NCBI GenBank assembly: GCA_947502595.1
Contig: CANNAM010000004.1
Coordinates: forward strand, 62,001-126,000
Direction of reading: 5' to 3'
Source of the DNA: an uncultured Marinicella sp.
GTDB taxonomy: Bacteria; Pseudomonadota; Gammaproteobacteria; Xanthomonadales; Marinicellaceae
Length of the DNA stretch: 64,000 bases
Below are positions 20,714 through 31,610 of the stretch, one piece after another. How positions within the stretch are numbered: position 1 is the stretch's first letter; every line of letters begins with the position of its first letter. The position numbers and the translations under genes were made by a program. The notes beneath the pieces are model-generated. The model worked only from the letters and a program-made list of their open reading frames with translations, did not search any database and was not told where the DNA came from.

Positions 20714-21186
20714 GTCTATATTGGATTAGCAATACAGCCAGTCAATCAGTTCAATTGGTTGTCTGGTTGTATCTGGCTTTAATGCACAAAATCAATTAAT
20801 ACATGTTTTGTCTTTCAGTTTTGTTGATTCATCAGGGTAATAATTATAACCCTAAAAGATTGGACTGAATTCAGTAGATGCTCGGCTAAAAGTCTGTTCC
20901 AAATTAGGTGTTAATAATGAATTTTTACTTTCTAAAAACCACTGTAAAGCCAATTAAAATTTTTCACTAATAAATCAATTAAAATTATTGCAATATTTAC
21001 ACCGATAAAAAACCAGCGCAACTGGACAGCATAAAAATGTTTATTTTTACAGGTGTTTTGGTGTGTATGCAAGTCATACAGACGGTAATGAAAGCATGAA
21101 TTTTAAGGTGTAATTAATTAGGTAGAACTAGAATAGATTTTGCAAAAACTATGGTTATATTTTTAAAATAAAACCGCATTAAAGGG

Positions 21187-21215
21187 TTGACTTTAGAATT
21201 GGCTTGCTTGAATAT
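21187..21215 (+). promoter_or_regulatory. Possible promoter for the ilv leader transcript
   Basis: TTGACT at 21187, 17-nt spacer, weak -10 GAATAT at 21210; about 70 nt upstream of the leader ORF. Confidence 0.25.
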
Positions 21216-21286
21216 ACGTCCAAACCAAGCAAATTTTTTAAAACTTACAAGCAAAAACTGAACTGAATTAAACTGAAAAAACAACC

Positions 21287-21364
21287 ATGAATTTATCTGC
21301 CAACATCATCCTCATCAACATTATTGTAGTCATTATCGTGATTATTGGTCCACGTGTGTGGTGA
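21287..21364 (+). CDS. ilvL: ilv operon leader peptide (attenuation)
   Basis: Direct translation: MNLSANIILINIIVVIIVIIGPRVW* (25 aa; 9 Ile, 4 Val, 2 Leu); absent from the ORF track because it is short; followed by a terminator and ilvE. Confidence 0.88.
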   Translation: MNLSANIILINIIVVIIVIIGPRVW

Positions 21365-21388
21365 GTTCGGCAAACAATTGGTAATCCC

Positions 21389-21424
21389 AAAAAAGCCCTT
21401 CTCACCGAGAAGGGCTTTTTTTTT
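21389..21424 (+). terminator. Rho-independent attenuator terminator upstream of ilvE
   Basis: AGCCCTTCTC (21394-21403) / loop ACC / GAGAAGGGCT (21407-21416), followed by a T-run to 21424. Confidence 0.92.
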
Positions 21425-21474
21425 ACCTGAATTTTTTATTAACCAAAAAACGACAAAAAAAAGAGCATAAAAAC

Positions 21475-22371
21475 ATGTATTACGATAAACAAACAGTGAA
21501 TTACTTAAATGGCAAGTGGCAACTGGCTACCGACACCCAAGCTGGTTTATACCAACAAACTTTCCATTATGGAAATGGTGTTTTCGAAGGCATCAGAGCT
21601 TATGCGACTGATCAAGGTACCCATATTCTCAGAGCACAAGCGCACTATGAAAGGCTGCTGTATTCAGCAAAAACCATGCACATTGATATCCAGCAAAGTG
21701 TTGAAGAGCTGGTTGCAATCAGCCATAAGTTGTTAGCTAAAAATGGTCTTCAAGACGCTTATATCCGCCCTTTTGTTTACACCGATGAAATGCTGGGTTT
21801 ACAAGCGAATAGTCAAGCCAATGTGTTTATATGTGCATGGGATTGGGGGCAGTATTTTGATGCCGGTGCACTGAAATTAAAAGTTTCACGTTATTGTAGA
21901 CCCGACCCTCGGTCATGTCATGTGGATGCCAAGGTGTCTGGCCATTATGTCAATTCAATCTTAGCGATGAAGGAAGCCCACTTGGCTGGTTATGATGATG
22001 CCTTGTTGTTGGATCAAAATGGCTTTGTTGCAGAAGCCAGTGGTGCCAATTTCTTTATACAGAAAGAGGGCGCCTTATATACCCCGCCCAAAGGTCATAT
22101 ATTACCAGGCATTACCCGCAGTATAGTTATGGAACTGTGTGAAGCAAATGGCATCAAGGTACATGAAAAACTGTTCAAACCAGAGGATATTTATGCAGCT
22201 GAAGGCGCCTTTTTAACTGGGACAGCCGTTGAAGTGAAAGCCGTTGGAACTTTAGGTGAGCATACGTTTAAGCGCCCATGGGATGAAACCTTTGGGGCTT
22301 TGTTACAAAAACAGTTCAGTCAAGTGGCCAGAAAACAAAAAGTTAAATACCAACAATTTAAGGCAGCATAA
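21475..22371 (+). CDS. ilvE: Branched-chain amino acid aminotransferase
   Basis: [53 protein letters not shown]. Confidence 0.93.
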   Translation: MYYDKQTVNYLNGKWQLATDTQAGLYQQTFHYGNGVFEGIRAYATDQGTHILRAQAHYERLLYSAKTMHIDIQQSVEELVAISHKLLAKNGLQDAYIRPFVYTDEMLGLQANSQANVFICAWDWGQYFDAGALKLKVSRYCRPDPRSCHVDAKVSGHYVNSILAMKEAHLAGYDDALLLDQNGFVAEASGANFFIQKEGALYTPPKGHILPGITRSIVMELCEANGIKVHEKLFKPEDIYAAEGAFLTGTAVEVKAVGTLGEHTFKRPWDETFGALLQKQFSQVARKQKVKYQQFKAA

Positions 22372-24158
22372 TGAGTGCTTTGAACAAATATTCAAAGGCA
22401 GTCACTCAAGATGACTCACAACCGGCAGCCAAAGCAATGTTGCATGCCATCGGCCTGAGCCAAGCTGAATTGAACCAGCCATTTGTTGGTGTGGCATCAA
22501 CTGGTTATGAGGGCAACCCTTGCAATATGCACCTCAATGACATGGCCAAACAAATCAAAGATGCCGTATGTGAAAAATCGCTGAATGGTCTGATTTTTAA
22601 CACCATTGGAATTTCAGATGGCATATCAATGGGCACCTCAGGTATGCATTATTCTTTACCCTCACGTGATTTAATCGCCGATTCCATTGAAACTGTGGTG
22701 GCTGGTATGCATTACGATGCGGTGGTTACGGTGGTTGGCTGTGATAAAAATATGCCTGGAGCAATGATGGCCATGTTGCGTCTGAATCGACCGGCTTTAT
22801 TGGTCTATGGTGGCACCATTGCACCTGGCTGTCACGCGGGTAAAAAGCTTGATGTGGTCTCGGCTTTTGAGGCTTGGGGTGAAAAACTCACGGGTAAAAT
22901 ACAAGCTTCGGAGTACCAACAAATCATCCAAAAAGCCTGTCCTGGTGCTGGTGCCTGTGGTGGCATGTACACCGCCAATACCATGGCATCAGCCATTGAG
23001 GCGATGGGCATGAGTTTGCCCTATTCATCATCAAATCCTGCCATCAGTTCAGCAAAAATAAATGAATCGCAACAAGTGGCGGAGACCATTGAAAACTTAC
23101 TACTTTATGATATAAAGCCCAAAGACATCGTTACCAAAGCGGCTCTGAGCAACGCGTTTAAACTGGTTACTGTACTGGGCGGCTCAACCAATGCGGTGTT
23201 ACATTTTTTGGCCATTGCAGATGCAGCGGGAATCGATATGGGGCTGGATGATTTCCAAGCAATCAGTGATGCCACGCCCTTGTTAGCCGACTTAAAACCC
23301 AGTGGTCGATACTTGATGCAAGACTTGCATGAAGTAGGCGGTATCCCTGCAGTATTAAAATACATGCTTCAACTTGGTTGGTTAGACGGTTCATGTATGA
23401 CCGTAACAGGCAAAACACTGGCTGAAAATTTAGCTGCAGTGAATGACTTGGATCATCAACAACAGGTCATTCATAAGGTCGAAGCACCCATCAAGTCATC
23501 AGGCCACATTCAAATCCTTAAAGGTAACTTAGCTCCACAAGGTGCGGTGGCCAAAATAACGGGCAAAGAAGGTGCGGTCTTTCATGGCAAAGCCATCACT
23601 TTTGATGGTGAGGCTGCAGCTAATCAAGGCATAGCCAGCGGTGTTGTTAAACCTGGAAATGTGGTGGTGATTCGGTATGTTGGTCCCAAGGGTGGGCCGG
23701 GCATGCCAGAAATGCTCAAACCTACCGCTGCCATCATTGGTGCCGGTTTAGGTGATGCTGTGGCACTGCTTACGGACGGCAGATTTTCCGGTGGAACCCA
23801 CGGTTTTGTAGTGGGTCACATCACCCCAGAAGCGCAGGTAGGTGGTACTTTGGCATTGGTTAAAGACGGCGATGACATATCCATCGACGCCAATATCAAC
23901 AGTTTAACGCTGCATGTCAGCGAAGCTGAACTGGCAGTCAGGAAACAGCAGTGGGTGGCACCTGAAATGAAATTCAAGCGCGGTGTTTTGGCCAAGTATG
24001 CCAGGGCGGTGACATCGGCTTCTTTGGGGTGTTTGACTGATGCGGATGAAGCAGGTATGCAGGCAGTACAAGCAAACCAGCAACCCCACCTTGATGCCAT
24101 TAAAACCCACTCAAAAGATAAAAACCATGGATTAAAGTCACCTGGAGTTAGCGCATGA
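22371..24158 (+). CDS. ilvD: Dihydroxy-acid dehydratase
   Basis: [71 protein letters not shown]. Confidence 0.95.
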   Translation: MSALNKYSKAVTQDDSQPAAKAMLHAIGLSQAELNQPFVGVASTGYEGNPCNMHLNDMAKQIKDAVCEKSLNGLIFNTIGISDGISMGTSGMHYSLPSRDLIADSIETVVAGMHYDAVVTVVGCDKNMPGAMMAMLRLNRPALLVYGGTIAPGCHAGKKLDVVSAFEAWGEKLTGKIQASEYQQIIQKACPGAGACGGMYTANTMASAIEAMGMSLPYSSSNPAISSAKINESQQVAETIENLLLYDIKPKDIVTKAALSNAFKLVTVLGGSTNAVLHFLAIADAAGIDMGLDDFQAISDATPLLADLKPSGRYLMQDLHEVGGIPAVLKYMLQLGWLDGSCMTVTGKTLAENLAAVNDLDHQQQVIHKVEAPIKSSGHIQILKGNLAPQGAVAKITGKEGAVFHGKAITFDGEAAANQGIASGVVKPGNVVVIRYVGPKGGPGMPEMLKPTAAIIGAGLGDAVALLTDGRFSGGTHGFVVGHITPEAQVGGTLALVKDGDDISIDANINSLTLHVSEAELAVRKQQWVAPEMKFKRGVLAKYARAVTSASLGCLTDADEAGMQAVQANQQPHLDAIKTHSKDKNHGLKSPGVSA

Positions 24159-25939
24159 AATCAGCCTCAATCACATCTGATCTGACAACAATAAACGACC
24201 CGTTGGCCGCTGAAAAAGCACCCACTGTTACAGGTGCTGAGTCAATTATATTGAGCCTATTGGCAGAAGGGGTGACGCAGATTTTTGGTTACCCAGGTGG
24301 TGCCATCATGCCCACTTATGATGCTTTGATGGATTTTGAGGAGCAAATTCAACACATATTGGTTCGGCATGAACAAGGTGCGGTACATGCCGCTCAAGGC
24401 TATGCCCGGGCCTCTGGAAAAGTCGGTGTGTGTTTGGCTACCTCAGGCCCTGGTGCCACCAATTTAATCACTGGAATTGCTGATGCTTACTTAGACTCAA
24501 CACCGCTGGTTTGTATCACTGGCCAAGTTTTTGCGCACTTGTTGGGCACCGATGCTTTTCAGGAAATCGATATTTTAGATATATCGATCCCGGTGACCAA
24601 ATGGAATATCAAAGTCACCCAAGCCAGTCAAATACCAGCGGCTGTGGCCAAAGCATTTTATATTGCCAAAAGCGGACGACCAGGTCCGGTGCTGATAGAC
24701 ATCACTAAAAACGCCCAAACCGAAGGGCTGACTTTTGCTTACCAGCCTTGTTTACAATTGTTCAGCTATGAACCCTATCCACAACCCAATGAATTGGCAT
24801 TGGTCAGGGCGGCCAGTTTAATCAATGCCGCCAAAAAACCCCTGGTGTTATTTGGTCAAGGGGTGATTCTGGGTGCTGCGGAGCAAGCATTTTTAGCCTT
24901 TGCTGAACGTTGTGGTGCGCCACTGGCAGCCACTATTTTAGGTTTGTCAGCCATCCCAACTGACCACCCTCAGTATGTCGGAATGCTGGGTATGCACGGT
25001 AATTATGCCCCGAATACACTGACCAACGAGTGTGATGTATTGATAGCAGTTGGGATGCGGTTTGATGATCGGGTTACCAGTAATTTAGCTTATTATGCCA
25101 AACAAGCACAAATCATTCACTTGGAAATTGACCCTTCAGAGATCAACAAAAATGTGGCTGTAGATGTGGCAGTGTTGGGCGACGTTAAACAAACCCTCCC
25201 GGCACTGACAAAACTTCTCGATGTCAATCAACACCCACAATGGTTTGCAGAATTTCATCGGCTGCAAGCCACAGAGCAAAATAAGATTATTAACTATGAC
25301 CTCAAGCCCCAAAGTGATGCCATCAACATGGCTGAAGTGATTGAGTGTTTAAACCAACAAGATGAAAACTGTATTGTCGTTACTGACGTTGGGCAGCACC
25401 AGATGGTGGCTTGTCGCTATGCCAAGTTCAAGCAAAGTCGAAGTCTGATTACATCCGGTGGTTTAGGAACCATGGGCTTTTGTTTACCTGCTGCCATCGG
25501 CGCGAAGTTTGCTCGGCCTGACAGGCAGGTGGTTGGCATTGTAGGCGATGGAGGTGTGCAAATGACCATCCAAGAACTGGGTGTATTGATGCAACATCAA
25601 CTGCCAGTCAAAATGATTATTTTAAACAATCAATTTTTAGGCATGGTGCGTCAATGGCAAGAACTGTACTTCGATAAGCGTTATGCTTCTACGGCCATGT
25701 CCAATCCTGATTTTGGGCGCATTGCTGATGGTTATGCGATCAGCAATGCCAGAGTCAGCAACAGAGAACAACTGGCTGCTGCAGTTCAAACCATGTTATC
25801 CCACTCTGGTGCTTATATTTTAGAAGTTATGGTGGCGCAACAAGACAACGTCTTTCCAATCATCACCCCCGGTGCCTCAGTGGCTGAAATGTGCTTGGGT
25901 ACCGCTAACGACAACAGTGAGGAGGTGCAACATGAATAA
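24155..25939 (+). CDS. ilvB: Acetolactate synthase, large (catalytic) subunit
   Basis: [76 protein letters not shown]. Paralogue letter (B/G/I) not determinable. Confidence 0.93.
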   Translation: MKSASITSDLTTINDPLAAEKAPTVTGAESIILSLLAEGVTQIFGYPGGAIMPTYDALMDFEEQIQHILVRHEQGAVHAAQGYARASGKVGVCLATSGPGATNLITGIADAYLDSTPLVCITGQVFAHLLGTDAFQEIDILDISIPVTKWNIKVTQASQIPAAVAKAFYIAKSGRPGPVLIDITKNAQTEGLTFAYQPCLQLFSYEPYPQPNELALVRAASLINAAKKPLVLFGQGVILGAAEQAFLAFAERCGAPLAATILGLSAIPTDHPQYVGMLGMHGNYAPNTLTNECDVLIAVGMRFDDRVTSNLAYYAKQAQIIHLEIDPSEINKNVAVDVAVLGDVKQTLPALTKLLDVNQHPQWFAEFHRLQATEQNKIINYDLKPQSDAINMAEVIECLNQQDENCIVVTDVGQHQMVACRYAKFKQSRSLITSGGLGTMGFCLPAAIGAKFARPDRQVVGIVGDGGVQMTIQELGVLMQHQLPVKMIILNNQFLGMVRQWQELYFDKRYASTAMSNPDFGRIADGYAISNARVSNREQLAAAVQTMLSHSGAYILEVMVAQQDNVFPIITPGASVAEMCLGTANDNSEEVQHE

Positions 25940-26507
25940 TCACTATACTTTTGCTATTTATTCAAATGATCAAGCCGGGATATTGAACCGCATAACGGCG
26001 GTATTTTCCAGAGCAGGTCTGAATATTGAAGCTTTATCAGTGTGTGAATCGGCCCAGTCAGGTTTATTCAGACACAATGTTCAAGTCAGCTGTGATCAGC
26101 AAACTGGATTCAGGGTAAGTAAACAATTGGAGCGACAAATTGAAGTCGTTAAAGCTGATTTTTTTCATCAAGATGAGGTAATTCAGCAAGAAGTAGCGCT
26201 GTATAAAATGGCTTCAAAATCCATGTTAGAGCAGGCCCTAACTGAGCAGATTATGCACCGCCATCATGCCCGCGTACTGAGCATGAACAGTGAATTTACG
26301 GTGCTTGAAAAAATCGGTAATCGCTCGGAATGTCAGGCCTTACTTGATGATTTATCGGTTATTGGGGTGCTTGAATTTGTGCGCTCAGGACCAGTCAGTA
26401 TCAGTAGGCCCATGTCAGCACAAGAAATACCGACAGATGGTACGGTAAGTCAACAACTCAATCCTGGTAGAGCTGTAAGTGCTGTGCCAGCAGAAACTTC
26501 ACTTTAA
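25932..26507 (+). CDS. ilvN: Acetolactate synthase, small (regulatory) subunit
   Basis: ACT domain [37 protein letters not shown]; overlaps the large-subunit stop; ATG at 25932. Confidence 0.88.
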   Translation: MNNHYTFAIYSNDQAGILNRITAVFSRAGLNIEALSVCESAQSGLFRHNVQVSCDQQTGFRVSKQLERQIEVVKADFFHQDEVIQQEVALYKMASKSMLEQALTEQIMHRHHARVLSMNSEFTVLEKIGNRSECQALLDDLSVIGVLEFVRSGPVSISRPMSAQEIPTDGTVSQQLNPGRAVSAVPAETSL

Positions 26508-26530
26508 TATCAAAAATAATAGGATTAATT

Positions 26531-27577
26531 ATGGCACAGTTAAATTTTGGCGGAACAACAGAAGAAGTGGTCACTCGAGAAGAGTACCCTTTGGCAAAAG
26601 CCCAAGACTTTTTAAGCAACAAAACCATTGCAGTGCTTGGCTACGGGGTGCAAGGACCTGGTCAAGCATTGAACCTGAAAGACAATGGTTTCAATGTTAT
26701 TGTCGGTCAACGCAAAGGTGGGGGGTCTTGGAATAAAGCCATTGAGGATGGCTGGGTAGAAGGTGAAACTTTATTTGAATTGGCAGCAGCCACCCAGCAA
26801 GCAGATGTGGTGATGTACTTATTGTCAGATGCTGGTCAAATTTCAGCCTGGCCGGAAGTTAAGGCCAATCTGAATGCTGGTGATACCTTGTATTTTTCGC
26901 ATGGTTTTGCCGTTACATACCATCAGCAAACAGGCATTGTGCCGCCCAAAGATGTCGATGTGGTGCTGGTCGCTCCAAAAGGTTCTGGCCGGTCATTGCG
27001 GACGTTTTTTAAACAAGGCAAAGGCTTGAACTCCAGTTATGCAATCTTTCAAGATGTCACCGGTCATGCCAAACAAACAGCGACTGCTCTGGGTATCGGC
27101 GTGGGTTCAGGGTATTTGTTTGAAACTGACTTCAAAAAAGAGGTTTATTCTGACTTAACCGGTGAGCGGGGCATTTTAATGGGTGCCATTGCTGGTTTAT
27201 TTGAAGCACAGTATAATGTATTACGTAAACATGGCCACTCGCCATCAGAAGCTTTCAATGAAACAGTTGAAGAATTGACCCAAAGTTTGATGCCTTTGGT
27301 CGCTGATAATGGCATGGACTGGATGTTTGCCAATACTTCAACCACCGCACAACGTGGTGCATTGGACTGGCGGCATAAATTCCGCGAAGCCAACACACCA
27401 ATTTTTGAAGATTTGTATGCCAGTGTGGCCAGCGGTGAAGAGGCCCGTGTGGTGATTGAGGCCAACCAAAAGCCTGATTACCGAGAAAAATTGAATCAAG
27501 AACTTGAGGCGCTGCGAAATTCTGAGTTGTGGCAAACCGGTCAACAAGTCAGAAAACTCAGACCAGAAAATGTTTGA
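26531..27577 (+). CDS. ilvC: Ketol-acid reductoisomerase
   Basis: VLGYGVQGPGQALNLKDNGFNVIVGQRKGGGSWNKAIEDGW, VAPKGSGRSLRTFF, SDLTGERGILMGAI, GHSPSEAFNETVEELTQSL. Confidence 0.95.
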   Translation: MAQLNFGGTTEEVVTREEYPLAKAQDFLSNKTIAVLGYGVQGPGQALNLKDNGFNVIVGQRKGGGSWNKAIEDGWVEGETLFELAAATQQADVVMYLLSDAGQISAWPEVKANLNAGDTLYFSHGFAVTYHQQTGIVPPKDVDVVLVAPKGSGRSLRTFFKQGKGLNSSYAIFQDVTGHAKQTATALGIGVGSGYLFETDFKKEVYSDLTGERGILMGAIAGLFEAQYNVLRKHGHSPSEAFNETVEELTQSLMPLVADNGMDWMFANTSTTAQRGALDWRHKFREANTPIFEDLYASVASGEEARVVIEANQKPDYREKLNQELEALRNSELWQTGQQVRKLRPENV

Positions 27578-27582
27578 ACAAT

Positions 27583-28857
27583 ATGATTGATCTCACCCCA
27601 GCTCTCAAAGAAACAGTGGCTCATATCGATGTTGATGCGGCCATCAAACGACTCAAAGGTGTGGTTGAACCCACGCCTTTGTTGTCTAATTTGACGTACA
27701 GCAATGAATTTGGTGCTGAAGTTTTATTGAAGCGTGAGGACTTACAGACCGTGCGCTCCTATAAAATCCGTGGTGCATACAATAAAATTTCAGCCTTACT
27801 GGAACAACAGCCCAAGCTCTCACATGTGGTTTGCGCCAGTGCGGGCAACCACGCCCAGGGAGTGGCTTACACATGTCGAAAACTGGGGGTAAAAGCCGCT
27901 GTGTATATGCCAATTACAACGCCACAACAAAAAGTTGAACAGGTTAAAATGTTTGGTGGTGATCAAGTTGAGTTGGTGCTGATTGGTGACACTTTTGATG
28001 AAGCACAACAACAAGCTGTTATTTATAGTGAACAACAGCAATACCCGTTTATTCACCCTTTCGATGACCCTGACATCATTGCTGGCCAAGCAACAATAGG
28101 TGTCGAAATACTGCAACAATGTCAGCAGTCAATAGATCATATCTTTGTACCAATAGGCGGTGGTGGTTTGGCAGCTGGCATGTTAACGGTGATCAAAAAA
28201 TTATCACCACACACACAAGTCATTGGTGTGGAGCCTGAAGGTGCTGCATCGATGACTGCTGCGATACAAGCTGGTCACAACACCAAGCTGGATCACATGA
28301 GTCGTTTTGTTGATGGCGCTGCTGTCCAGCAGGTGGGTAGTCACACTTTCAAAATCTGTCAATCATTGTTGGATGATGTCATCACTGTGCCAGATGGATT
28401 GACTTGTCAGGCCATATTAAGCCTGTATAACAAAGATGCCATTGTGGTGGAACCAGCTGGGGCATTATCCATAGCTGGTTTGCATCAATACCAAGATCGA
28501 ATCAAGGGCAAACGGGTGGTGTGTGTACTCAGTGGCAGCAACAATGACATCACCCGAATCGAAGAAATTCGTGAACGTGCGCTGTTGTACAATGGTTTGA
28601 AACATTATTTCTTGGTGCGTTTTCCACAGCGAGCCGGTGCTTTAAAAGAGTTTGTTGCGGAGGTGTTGGGTCCAACTGATGACATCACATATTTTCAGTA
28701 CCATAAGAAACACAACCGTGAGCATGGTCCGGCTGTGGTGGGCATTGAATTGAAATTAGCTGCGGATTTCGATTCTTTGTTGCAGCGCATGAAAGCCGGT
28801 GGTTTCTTTAATGATTACCTCAATAACCAACCAGAATTATTTTCGATGTTGATGTGA
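27583..28857 (+). CDS. ilvA: Threonine dehydratase, biosynthetic
   Basis: LLKREDLQTVRSYKIRGAYNKI, SAGNHAQGVAYTCRKLGVKA, PIGGGGLAAGML, VLSGSNND; C-terminal ACT-like region. ATG at 27583. Confidence 0.92.
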   Translation: MIDLTPALKETVAHIDVDAAIKRLKGVVEPTPLLSNLTYSNEFGAEVLLKREDLQTVRSYKIRGAYNKISALLEQQPKLSHVVCASAGNHAQGVAYTCRKLGVKAAVYMPITTPQQKVEQVKMFGGDQVELVLIGDTFDEAQQQAVIYSEQQQYPFIHPFDDPDIIAGQATIGVEILQQCQQSIDHIFVPIGGGGLAAGMLTVIKKLSPHTQVIGVEPEGAASMTAAIQAGHNTKLDHMSRFVDGAAVQQVGSHTFKICQSLLDDVITVPDGLTCQAILSLYNKDAIVVEPAGALSIAGLHQYQDRIKGKRVVCVLSGSNNDITRIEEIRERALLYNGLKHYFLVRFPQRAGALKEFVAEVLGPTDDITYFQYHKKHNREHGPAVVGIELKLAADFDSLLQRMKAGGFFNDYLNNQPELFSMLM

Positions 28858-28939
28858 TCTGCCTTGCCCTTTTGAACTGAAGGTTTATTGTAGATAGTCA
28901 AGCAGAATGAATAATTTACTGGTTAAGTCGTGGCTGTAT

Positions 28940-28967
28940 GCCTTCTCAAGCAGATGCTTGGGAAGGC
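28940..28967. other. Strong hairpin downstream of ilvA
   Basis: GCCTTCTCAAGC-AGAT-GCTTGGGAAGGC (12-bp stem, one T.G wobble) without a T-run. Confidence 0.55.
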
Positions 28968-29008
28968 AGATGAGTTTGGTCAATAGAGATCAAAACCCCC
29001 AAGTTGAA

Positions 29009-29743
29009 TCAGTGCTTGCTTTTAGACAGTGCAATGCGTTGTTTGAGTTGTTCTGGGGTTTGGTAACCGGGTATCAAAGTGCCATCAGCTAAGACGATGT
29101 AAGGAGTGCCTTTGATTCCCGCATTCAGGGCCAGTTTATATTGCGATTCGATCGGGTTAGGACACATCAGTGGTTCGAGGTTAGCACCCGCTATGGCTTG
29201 ATTTATGGCCTGTTGTTGGTCTTTTGCACACCAAACGTTGACTGCTTTTTGATGTGAGGCTGAGCCGATACCTGCTCTGGGATAAAACAAATACGAGACA
29301 CCAATACCAGCTTGGTTAAACGCGTTGATGTTTTCATGGAATTTCCGGCACACCCCACAATCTATATCGGTAAAAACCGTCACTTGGTCAGTCATTTCTG
29401 CGGGTAAAAAATCAATGCTGTTATGGCTTTTTTTGAACTCATTCATTAACTCATTGCGAAGGCTGTTCTGGGTCAATTCGGTTAAGTTGACTTGGTCTTT
29501 AATACTCAATAGATTGCCATCAAATATATAGGCACCATCTTCACTGAGGTAAATGACTTCCTTGGTGGAGGAACCTGAAACCACAACTTGCTTGATGCCT
29601 TTCACCGGCGTGTCTGTGACAGATTCAACAGTGATTTTTTGCGGCGACATGGATTGTAAGGCTTGTTGGTATTGAGCGTCTTTTGGGTTGGCAAGTGACA
29701 GGCTGGCCAGCAAGGTTGTGATCAGGGCAAGCAGGGTTTTCAT
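29009..29743 (-). CDS. dsbC: DsbC-family thiol:disulfide interchange protein
   Basis: Signal peptide; VFTDIDCGVCRKFHENI (CGVC active site); NAGIKGTPYIVLADGTLIPGYQTPEQL. Confidence 0.88.
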   Translation of the reverse strand: MKTLLALITTLLASLSLANPKDAQYQQALQSMSPQKITVESVTDTPVKGIKQVVVSGSSTKEVIYLSEDGAYIFDGNLLSIKDQVNLTELTQNSLRNELMNEFKKSHNSIDFLPAEMTDQVTVFTDIDCGVCRKFHENINAFNQAGIGVSYLFYPRAGIGSASHQKAVNVWCAKDQQQAINQAIAGANLEPLMCPNPIESQYKLALNAGIKGTPYIVLADGTLIPGYQTPEQLKQRIALSKSKH

Positions 29744-29925
29744 ATCAGTTCTCTGGTTGGTTGAATAAACTTATTAAAGGTATGTATCTGACTGCACAGG
29801 CATTTATTTGTTCAAATAAATTTAATTTCAACTGCCTTGATAGTTTTGAAAGGGTTGAAAACACTGAGTTTCCTGGCTAAATAACCATGAATTGTCGGTT
29901 GAAAAGCACTGGTTTTTAGTTGAAA

Positions 29926-31593
29926 ATGGTCGGTTTGCAAATAAAAGTTAACAGCGCCACGAGGAGCCAAATTTTGACTACGAAAAGCCAAACTACAAAA
30001 GATAATCAGCCGCCAAACCCAAATCAATCAGCCGAGCAAAATTCTGGCTGGTTCGCTAAATTTTTAGCCACTGTTGAATGGCTGGGTAATTTGTTGCCTC
30101 ATCCAATAACATTGTTTGCCTTGTTTTGTGTGTTCATTGTGGTGTTCAGTGGTGTCGCTGAATTCTTTGGCTTGAGTGTGCCAGACCCACGTCCGGTGGG
30201 TGCAGCAGGACGAGAAGCCGACGGGGTGATTGAAGTCATTTCATTGTTCTCAGGCGAGGGATTGCGACGCATAGTGGCAGGTTTGGTGACTAATTTTACC
30301 GGTTTTACACCGTTAGGTACGGTGTTGGTGGCCTTGTTAGGGGTTTCGGTGGCTGAACATTCTGGCATGTTGTCTGCGGCCATGCGATCATTGGTGATGG
30401 GTGCGTCGAAACGCATGGTTACGGTCATGGTGGTGTTCGCTGGGGTGGTATCAAATACCGCATCTGAGCTGGGCTATGTGGTACTGATTCCGATGGCAGC
30501 ATTGATATTTCATTCTTTGGGTCGCCATCCATTGGCTGGTTTGGCTGCTGCATTTGCTGGGGTCTCTGCGGGTTACAGTGCCAATTTATTCATTGGTACG
30601 GTAGACCCATTGTTATCCGGCATCACCCAAGAAGCTGCACAAATGTTGGACCCCAGTTATTTGGTTGGTGCAGAGGTGAACTGGTATTTTATGATTGTCA
30701 GCACTTTCCTGATTGCTTTGATGGGTACTTTTGTTACTGAAAAAATTGTTGAACCCAGGTTGGGTAAATACAACCCTGCCGAAGCCAGTATTGATTTGGG
30801 TGAGCAGCAAGTGGAAGACGTTACCGCTCAAGAACGTAAAGCCCTGCGTATGGCGGGGGTTACCTTTTTAATTCTGTGTGCATTGTTGGCACTGACGGTG
30901 GTGCCTGAATGGGGTGTATTGCGAAATCAGGAAACCGGTGGAGTGAAAAATTCACCTTTCTTAAAAGGCATCGTGGCTTATATTTTCATCACTTTTGCAG
31001 TCCCTGGTTTTGTCTATGGACGGGTGGCTGGCACCATGAAAAATGACCGTGATGTGATCGATGCCATGAGTAAAAGCATGAGCACCATGGGCATGTACAT
31101 CGTGCTGGTGTTTTTTGCCGCGCAATTTGTGGCGTTTTTTAAATGGACCAACTTAGGTACGGTATTGGCAGTTAAGGGTGCGGTTTTATTACAAACTTTG
31201 GGCTTGGACGGTCCTGAAGTGTTTGTGTTTTTTATTCTTTTGTGTGGGGTGGTTAACCTGACTTTAGGCAGTGCTTCTGCACAGTGGGCGGTGACCGCAC
31301 CGATTTTTGTGCCGATGTTGATGCTGATCGGCTTTGCACCTGAAACCATTCAGGCTGCTTACCGGATTGGTGATTCAGTAACCAATGTCATCACCCCGAT
31401 GATGAGTTATTTTGGCCTGATCTTGGCAGTGGCTGCACAGTATAAAAAAGATTTGGGTATTGGCACCTTGATTGCTACCATGTTGCCTTACAGTATGGTG
31501 TTTTTCGTCGGCTGGACACTGTTGTTTTACCTCTGGGTTTTTGTGATTGGTTTTCCAGTTGGGCCTGGTGCAGCGACTTACTATACACCTTAA
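29926..31593 (+). CDS. AbgT family (p-aminobenzoyl-glutamate-type) transporter
   Basis: VEWLGNLLPHPITLFALFC; GVSAGYSANLFIGTVDPLLSGITQEAA; GSASAQWAVTAPIFVPMLMLIGFAPE. A TTG at 29974 after GAGGAG is an alternative start. Confidence 0.88.
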   Translation: MVGLQIKVNSATRSQILTTKSQTTKDNQPPNPNQSAEQNSGWFAKFLATVEWLGNLLPHPITLFALFCVFIVVFSGVAEFFGLSVPDPRPVGAAGREADGVIEVISLFSGEGLRRIVAGLVTNFTGFTPLGTVLVALLGVSVAEHSGMLSAAMRSLVMGASKRMVTVMVVFAGVVSNTASELGYVVLIPMAALIFHSLGRHPLAGLAAAFAGVSAGYSANLFIGTVDPLLSGITQEAAQMLDPSYLVGAEVNWYFMIVSTFLIALMGTFVTEKIVEPRLGKYNPAEASIDLGEQQVEDVTAQERKALRMAGVTFLILCALLALTVVPEWGVLRNQETGGVKNSPFLKGIVAYIFITFAVPGFVYGRVAGTMKNDRDVIDAMSKSMSTMGMYIVLVFFAAQFVAFFKWTNLGTVLAVKGAVLLQTLGLDGPEVFVFFILLCGVVNLTLGSASAQWAVTAPIFVPMLMLIGFAPETIQAAYRIGDSVTNVITPMMSYFGLILAVAAQYKKDLGIGTLIATMLPYSMVFFVGWTLLFYLWVFVIGFPVGPGAATYYTP

Positions 31594-31610
31594 AATAGTC
31601 GAAAAAAATC

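Noticed and set aside
28907-29092. 61-aa ORF downstream of ilvA
   Set aside because: Runs through the hairpin at 28940-28967 and into antisense dsbC; no support as a gene.
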